Assembly (NCBI GenBank): GCA_027886185.1
Contig: WOAB01000018.1
Coordinates: 682,001-746,000 of the forward strand
Source of the DNA: Rheum nobile
Lineage: Eukaryota > Streptophyta > Magnoliopsida > Caryophyllales > Polygonaceae
Reading direction: 5' to 3'
Length of the DNA: 64,000 nt
The notes under the pieces were generated by a model. It was not told the origin of the DNA. It saw only the letters and a list, made by a program, of their open reading frames with translations, and ran no database searches. The position numbers were made by a program, and so were the translations under genes. Position 1 is the stretch's first letter. Each line of letters starts with the position of its first letter. This document shows positions 57,591 to 64,000 of this stretch, piece after piece.

Positions 57591-58117
57591 CATTTTTTGT
57601 ATAAGTATGCTTCATATTACCTAGAAATAGAGGATATACACTGCACACTTAAGATAAGTGTGTATGAATAAACACTTTTCTTAAGCGCATTACTACACGC
57701 TTAAGATAAATGTGTAGTCATGCGCTTAACGTAACCGTTTGAAGATTGCAGTCTTATCCTCAACTGTAATCCTGGTATGTTTCTCCAAAAACACTGCAGC
57801 TTATAGTTGTTCATACTTCTTCGTTTCGAACGTATTCGTTTTTTGATCGAAGTATACATCAGTGGACTATTAACTTTCCATTTTGTACTCATTCGTTTTT
57901 CGATGTTAATCATTTCGTACTTTGTCATTTTTCTTATTGTTGTTCATACATCCTTTTATCGCTCGTTAATTTTTGTAAGTTATGTTGCTATTTCGTACTT
58001 TGAGGTGAGTATCAAACGACATAATAAACATGAACAAACATAATAAACCAAAAACACAAAATACATAACATTTACAGACTCCCTACAAACGAAGCGTGTC
58101 TAATCCAAACATAAAAA
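57591..58117. other. Spacer with CGCTTAAG palindromes, 3' of the PMD gene
   Basis: CACACTTAAGATAAGTGTG (57643), TTCTTAAGCGCA (57675), ACACGCTTAAGATAAATGTG (57696) and TGCGCTTAACGTAA (57721) resemble the MULE-2 terminal modules. The minus-strand frame 57701-57928 has no recognisable domain. Confidence 0.55.
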
Positions 58118-61100
58118 CTAATGTGGCTGCGAGCCATTCTCTTCACCAGGTTCCGTGACAGAATCACGAAACATCTGGGACTGTTGAGGTGGAGGTGGGG
58201 CCATGGGTGGAGGCTGCCCAATCAGCATCGCAAGACATAATCTCGCAAGTCCCTCGGATGTCTGTGTCGAAGCCTCGGGAGTGCGTAAGTAAGTGTGGAT
58301 ATCAGCAGCAACCACTTGAATGCGCTATATACAAAATAAGTAAAATTTGTCAAACTATTGCAATATATACAATAAGAGATAAAACATTCAAATAATTCAA
58401 CAAAAATAAGCGTACCGCGACTGCATCTACAGCTGGAGAGACATGGATAGGGCCGACCGAACGATCACGTCTGACGGAACCGGGATCGACCAAGAGATGA
58501 GAACACTCGGCATACCAATCTAAATAGTCAGTAGACATGTCCCAAAAGTGAGTCGCATCCAGTCCATGCAGATCAATCAACGGTCTCGGATCTGCATCCC
58601 ATGCTACTAGAAGCTCATCATCAAACCTGACCTCGTATCCTATAATTTCCGCATTCCAGACGGCCTTGTACGACTGAATGGGCAAATCTAGGACTGACTG
58701 CACTAGCCCAAACTGCTTGAGGACTCGGTCCGGGTGGTACAGCTCCTCAACATCTATAATTTGCAGTACACCGCGAAACATAACAGGAGCTACCTGGAGC
58801 CTGGAGGTCCAACCCCACCCAAGGGGTCCAGGTAACCTGTAAAGTCAAAAAGGCAAGAGTCAATACGTATTTTTGTAATTAAAGACTAAGATATCGAAAA
58901 AAACCTTAACTTTTCTACCTCCTCATATCTCATGGCGTCCAGTATGCGGCGTATAGCGATCAAACAGTCGGAATCTCTATTGTTAGGCACCTCCGAAGCA
59001 CCAAGAACAACTACTCCAAAAGCCTGAGGGTTGGTAACATATTGTTCCCGAAAATGTGGGAAGTATGCCCAAACCCAACACTTTAATGAAGAAATAACGC
59101 TATTAATGACCGAAGTATTAAAACGTAACATAATATTTCACTAATCCATCCAATATCTTACCCTAATCAGAATCCCACAAGAAGCAATCCCATGCGCTCC
59201 ACGCCTAGACGTCCCTCCCAAGTTGTGGTACACAGGCTAGAATCCTAGCTCCCCATGTAGTGTCTCTAGTACCGTCGTGGTCAAACAAAAGCGTCACCCA
59301 CTTGTGCTTCACGGCGTTAGTCGACTTGTCCACTAGGACAGTCGAGCCGAGAAGCAACAAGAGGTAGTACGTAGCAATAACGCCCTCGTCACGATCGTCA
59401 CTCCTCATCATCTCTACCAGTGTACTCTCTAAAAAGGCCAAAGGAATACCGCCAGCTTTGTGCCAGCTCTTGATCTGGTCATGCCCAACTCCCAGATGAG
59501 TACAGATGCGTTGTCTCACTGCCGCATCACTAAGGTATGAACTACAGCTCCTCTCACGTATGCGAACCTGCAAGATCTGGAGAATATCGGCAAGGGTGAT
59601 GGTCATCTCTCCGAAGGGCATATGAAATATGTTCATCTCGGGATGCCATCTCTCCACAAATGCATAAATCAATGCAGAATCCATGTTGCAGGTGATGCCA
59701 AGTGTGTGTAGACCTGTAAGACCGCTTCGCTCAGCCAGCCTAAACCACGTATGTGGCTCAGGGCTAATATAATCCTCGTGGGCAGAACAATGGGCAGAGC
59801 GGAAATGGATCCTCAGAGTCTTACGACTCTGAATGAACATAATTTAAGATTAGTATACATTTTCTAATAAATAATATTTTAAAGATTCAACACATAAACT
59901 ACAAAGTTAAACATACCAAATCCTGCTCTGCCTGACGACGGGCTACCCCGCTAAGACGTGGCTGCTGTTGGTCAGCAATATCAGGAACAACGGGATCTGG
60001 AGGAGCATCGTCAACAGCTGCAATGCCTCCTCTATGTCTTCGTTTCCTTTGTTGTACAGTAGGTGGCATCTGGGCAACAGCCTCAGGAGCGGGCTCGGGT
60101 ACGGGAATGTCATATATAGCCCGAGAAATGTGTGTCTCGTGGCTAAGGAGAAGAACCGAACACCTTGGGCCTCTAGGCATCCAAGGATGGTAAGTATGTA
60201 CGGGTCCTGCATCCTGATGCGGCTCCATAATAGATGGACCGACAGGAGGTGGAGAAGAAGGATCGGCAGGATGTGGAGAAGAAGGACCGGCATGAGGTGG
60301 AGAGGGGACAAGAGTGGGGACCGACTCAAAAAAAATAGAGGAATGGGAAAAGGGAATGTCGTCTGTACTCAAATCTCGCGTCGGTAATGTAGGCTCCAAA
60401 GACTCCACATAATCTGCCTCATCATCCTGATGCGGCTCCTCAACAGGCTGCACATCAACCTCCATATGCTGAGTTGACATGTCTTCGGCGTCCTCCATGT
60501 ACTCATCATCAGCAGTCATAGGCGGATGAGAAGATATCTGTAACACCACCGACTTATGTCGGTAGTACCACACGCCAGTGACCTCAGACGTTACTGTCCA
60601 AAGTCACCCTAGGCTTTAATCGGAACAATTAAGCTTAAATAAGTATATTAAATAACGAAAGATTAATCAGCGGAAGACATTTTAAATGAAACTCAACCTT
60701 TTATTAAAAGATCTCTCATTAAATGAGAATGACGATTTTACAACAGAGTGAAATTACAGCGGAAGACTTTTAAATTAAACAGCGGAAGGCTTTTATAATC
60801 AACCATATTACATGACTCGTTTATAGGAATATATATTAAAGTAATACTTAATAACCTTAAAACATTGTCACTTAAATCTTCAACTGCAAGCCTCTTCTTC
60901 GATTGGTTACTTCAAGTATTCGAGGACTAACCACTGATGTGCCGTATAGGACGGATGACACCAGTCAACCATGCAAGGAATAAAATCGGTTGGTTAGTCT
61001 AATGAAAGACTATGCAAGGGTACAAACATAATGGTTCTAGTGATTGTAACCGCTTACTATCATTGTCCCTCGAGTAATAACCGAAGGAACGATACATAAC

Positions 61101-62930
61101 CCAGAACTTTCACGGAATGATTAGAAAAAGACATGCACTGAAAAGAAGACTCCAAAGGAATTGAGTCTTATGGGAAACGTATGACGAGTGTTTGGGAACG
61201 TTAAGTTTTCACACAACTTTTAAAATACGACCTTGATTATTTGGGTCTACGACCAACCTCACCGCGCAATGCGAATCCAGATTGGAAGGAAGACTTACTC
61301 TAACAAGAGTCCGGGCGGTTTCCACGTTGTACTCCTCGCCAGAGGGTTTATTAATTATGTGCATAACCGCACTTATCTTATTTAATTCCAAAAATGCATG
61401 TTAACGTTGAAGCTTTTAATTTCACATCTCGCAATGAGACATTGGGAATAAATCCCTTAAGGTTGGGAATACATCCCGAAGATTGGCACCAACTGAGTGC
61501 ACCTACCCTGAGTAAGGGTACAGTCATGACCAGAAAGTGTTAGGGCATTTATCTTCCTAAGCACCAAGTTATAAAGAAACGACTAGACCTCGTAAGGTAC
61601 ATAGCGTTCCTACGAATACTCGTGCTAAACTAGCATGTAAGTTCACATATAAATCCACACCAAAATCCATTACAGTAATATCATATAAAACTATATAATA
61701 GCGTTGTTACTAGCAATATATACAACCTAATATAAAGTCATATTTTAACACATCGTTTTATCAAATCTGTTCCCAAACTTTAAAACAATAATTTTATTCC
61801 ATCTTAATTAACAATCAACTAATTGATAATCAAGGGAAACATGGAATAATGAGCAAGAGGGAATTGAAGAGATCGGTTTCCGAGATCTGGCGACTTGAAT
61901 CTGAGTACGGATTCCGACGACGACGACTCGGGATATAAGACGGAACCCTAAGTTAGATACGATACGACACGAAGATACGAACGAAACGAATAAACGAAAC
62001 GAACGAAGGGAAAAAGCCTAAGCCGCGGCCGTGGCCGTGGTTGCCAAAGCCACGATCGCGCTTGCTAGGCAAGCCGCGGTCGCGGTTAGCATATCTGCGG
62101 TCGCGGAAATCTGGGCAGAGTCGCGGTCGCGGAATTTCATACTCGCGATCGCGGCTCTCCCTTCCGACGACGGCTTTGGAGGCAGACTCGAGCTTACCAA
62201 CGATGACGTCTTAACTTGGACGAAAGCTCACTACAACCACCACTTGCCGGGCTCCACAAGGCACGAGCACAAACTCCGACGACGACTGCGAACTCCGGCG
62301 ACGACGAAAACACGAGCAAGAGAGAGAGAGATTGCAGCTGCTTTGGATGAAGAATTGGGGCTGCCACGACCTCCTTATATAGGGGAAGAAGAGCCTCAAC
62401 GCCGGTAACCCAAGCGGTTCACCTCCCCCACCGGCGAAACGTCGTAAATCGAAGCGATGCAACGCGGGGAAGAAGGAAGAAGAAGGCGAACAGAGTTATG
62501 CGGTCGCGGTTTGGCTCTGGGCGAATCCACGCCCGCGGATTCGATCCGCGGTCGCGGAACTGACGGTATCGCATTCCTTGGCCTTTGGTCGCGTGTCTCG
62601 TTCGAGGACATGCTAAATCCTATTATCTTTAGCACTCCCAAATACTTCATGACCCACAATTTTATTAAACGTACAATAATACGTTCAAAAGATTCTTACA
62701 GAGATTACATAAATTGCCCATCCTGTTTTTCTTACAAAACGAAAATTCGGGACTTTTAGGGGTTATTACAATATCCCACTACCCGACAATATATCGGCAC
62801 TAACAAGACCGGCGCGACAACATATAGAATCTGAAACATCAACACGTCGTGTGCGGTCGGCCACTACCGGTGTCGGCTCTGTACGCCCCGTAGGGGTGAG
62901 GGCCGCCAGTATACTCTAATTTTTTGGAAC
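58118..62930 (-). pseudogene. Plant mobile domain (PMD / MAIN-like) gene of MULE-2, split by a solo LTR
   Basis: From the right: an exon part at ~62930-62771 (RTEPTPVVADRTRRVDVSDS...SADILSGSG) matches the start of exon 2 of the MULE-1 PMD gene (TASARKRRVDGVSQ). The LTR lies in between, and the same exon resumes at 60538 (ISSHPPMTADDEYMEDAEDM) with an acidic and Pro-rich part. PMD domain: GLTGLHTLGI, FVERWHPEMNIFHMPFGEM, TLADILQILQVRI, STVLVDKSTNAVKHKWVTLL (59840-59160), then VWAYFPHFREQYV (59070), VLKQFGLVQSVLDLP (58720) and a Pro/Gln-rich last exon ending at 58118. A one-base shift near 59235 disrupts YHNLGGTSRRG. Its longer C-terminus shows what the MULE-1 copy has lost. Confidence 0.8.
60539..62770 (-). 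mobile_element. Solo LTR (2.23 kb), TSD ATATC
   Basis: On the minus strand it starts TGTAATAACCCC (62770) and ends GTCGGTGGTGTTACA (60539). ATATC lies at 60534-60538 and 62771-62775. It shares GTCTGAGGTCACTGGCG near its end and other segments with the LTR at 13584-15950. A GC-rich CCGCGGTCGCGG cluster lies at 62020-62160, again about 600-750 bp from the 5' end. No internal genes are present, so it arose by LTR-LTR recombination. Confidence 0.95.
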
Positions 62931-64000
62931 ATTATTAGATTAGTTCCTTATATATACATTCTAAGGTCCTTATAGACTACTTCTAAATAAACTATTTAGT
63001 ACTTTCTTATTTACAATTCATAACTATTTTTATTTATGAAAAATTCATAACTATCTATTTCGATTTTTTTAAATTTTAATAAACTTTTTACTTAGTAAGT
63101 AATTACTAACATTATTAGATTAGTTTCTTATATGATTCATTTTAAAATATTTTGGAACATTATTAGATTAGGGCCTTATATGATTCATTTTAAAATTTAC
63201 TGTACTTATACATTTTGGTATATCACTTTTGCATTTGTGTTAGATCTCATTTAACTTTTTTAATTTTATGTTATCTATTGTATATATAGTTTTTATAATG
63301 GTTTAGGTACTAGTTAATTTCTAAATAAAATATAAATATACGAGCCGATAATTCTAATCCATAACTAATCTATAACTAATCCGTAATTAATAATTAATAA
63401 CATTAAATTATAAATATATATTAACTAATACAAAAATTAATAACTAATTCTAATCCATAACTAATCAATAACTATATTATTCTAATCCGAATTAATTCAA
63501 AATCTAAACGATAATGCATTCTAATCCAAATTAATAATTAATAACATTAAAATCTAAATATATGTTAACTAATACAAAAATTAATAACTAATTCTAATCC
63601 ATAACTAATCCATAACTTTATTATTCTAATCCAAATTAATTCAAAATCTAAACGATAATGCATTCTAATCCAAATTAATAATTAATAACATTAAAATCTA
63701 AATATATGTTAACTAATACAAAAATTAAGGCATAACTAATTCCAATCCATAACTAATCAATAACTATATTATTGTAATCCGAATTAATTCATAATCTAAA
63801 TGATAATCCATAACTATATTATTCTAATCCAAATTAATTCATAACTATATCATTATTTATTTTAAATCAAATCTTAACAAATATATTTACAAAAACAATT
63901 ACGAAAATAAATCTAAATTTAAGATTTTAAAAAAAATTCGCTATGAGACCAATCAGACTCGATACAGGCGCTATCGAAGTCGTTTCTAACTCAATCGGAG
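62931..64000. repeat. AT-rich DNA with a ~145-bp tandem repeat
   Basis: Probably the large intron upstream of the PMD exon. From ~63340 a unit with CTAATCCAAATTAATTCAAA, TCTAAACGATAATGCATTCT, AATTAATAATTAATAACATT and TATGTTAACTAATACAAAAA repeats about 3 times (starts near 63480, 63623 and 63772). At 63930-64000 the composition turns more balanced, but nothing is recognised there. Confidence 0.7.

Larger units (their letters stand above)
39540..64000. mobile_element. MULE-2: large OTU-type Mutator-like element, nested and open to the right
   Basis: The same gene set as MULE-1 occurs in the same convergent arrangement: transposase-OTU running inward from the left end (39930-47144) and a PMD gene running inward from the right (58118-62930). 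A GRF zinc-finger gene and satellite arrays lie between them. The left end is a zone of CGCTTAACTTAAGCG palindromes. Three later insertions with target duplications are inside (40190-44039, 48994-57390, 60539-62770); without them the element measures about 10 kb within the window. I could not find the right terminus or a 9-bp duplication, so the extent is provisional. Confidence 0.6.

Noticed and set aside
57640..57740. Right terminus of MULE-2
   Set aside because: It contains similar palindromes, but no matching terminal sequence or 9-bp duplication was found, and the PMD gene continues beyond it.

Overview
The window is repeat-rich nuclear DNA from a flowering plant, probably a eudicot. The evidence is an intron-containing, plastid-targeted monofunctional aspartate kinase, plant-only domains (plant mobile domain, FAR1-type transposases, F-box-associated domain) and plant transposon families. 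Only one gene looks like an intact host gene: aspartate kinase on the minus strand (33557-37516, 13 exons, 562 codons). Nearly everything else that codes belongs to mobile elements or is a captured or broken gene fragment.

Region by region: 1-2288 is the 3' end of a Ty3/gypsy-like element (polypurine tract plus LTR). 2296-3440 holds a minisatellite and a broken F-box-associated fragment. 3638-10320 is a complete Mutator-like element (MULE-1) with long GC-rich terminal repeats and a perfect 9-bp target duplication. It carries a plant mobile domain (PMD) gene facing a transposase whose C-terminus is an OTU cysteine protease domain. 10421-25300 is gene-poor: two Stowaway MITEs, a 5'-truncated LINE with a 16-bp target duplication, a cationic amino acid transporter fragment, an LTR, a PHD-finger fragment next to a ~96-bp satellite, a 9-bp-TSD MITE and AT-rich DNA. 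26325-33016 is a second F-box-associated fragment abutting a dead Copia element.

From about 39540 to the right edge lies a nested transposon stack. The base is a second, larger OTU-type MULE (MULE-2): palindromic CGCTTAA-rich DNA, transposase-OTU gene on +, a GRF zinc-finger gene, 47-bp satellite arrays, and a PMD gene on -. Three later insertions sit in it. A CACTA element (40190-44039, TSD ATT) lies in the first transposase intron and carries fragments of three unrelated host genes (VPS60, a DUF829/TMEM53-like hydrolase, RIO1 kinase). A FAR1-type MULE (48994-57390, 9-10 bp TSD) lies in the satellite array and carries a ULP1/C48-like protease gene whose nucleophile cysteine reads as serine. 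A solo LTR (60539-62770, TSD ATATC) splits the PMD coding exon.

The most interesting theme is that three MULEs in one window carry a ubiquitin- or SUMO-protease-like domain. In two of them an OTU domain sits in the same frame as, or directly behind, the transposase, next to a PMD accessory gene. All copies here are broken by stops or frameshifts, so they describe an architecture rather than an active system. Exon boundaries were read by eye from splice signals and protein continuity.
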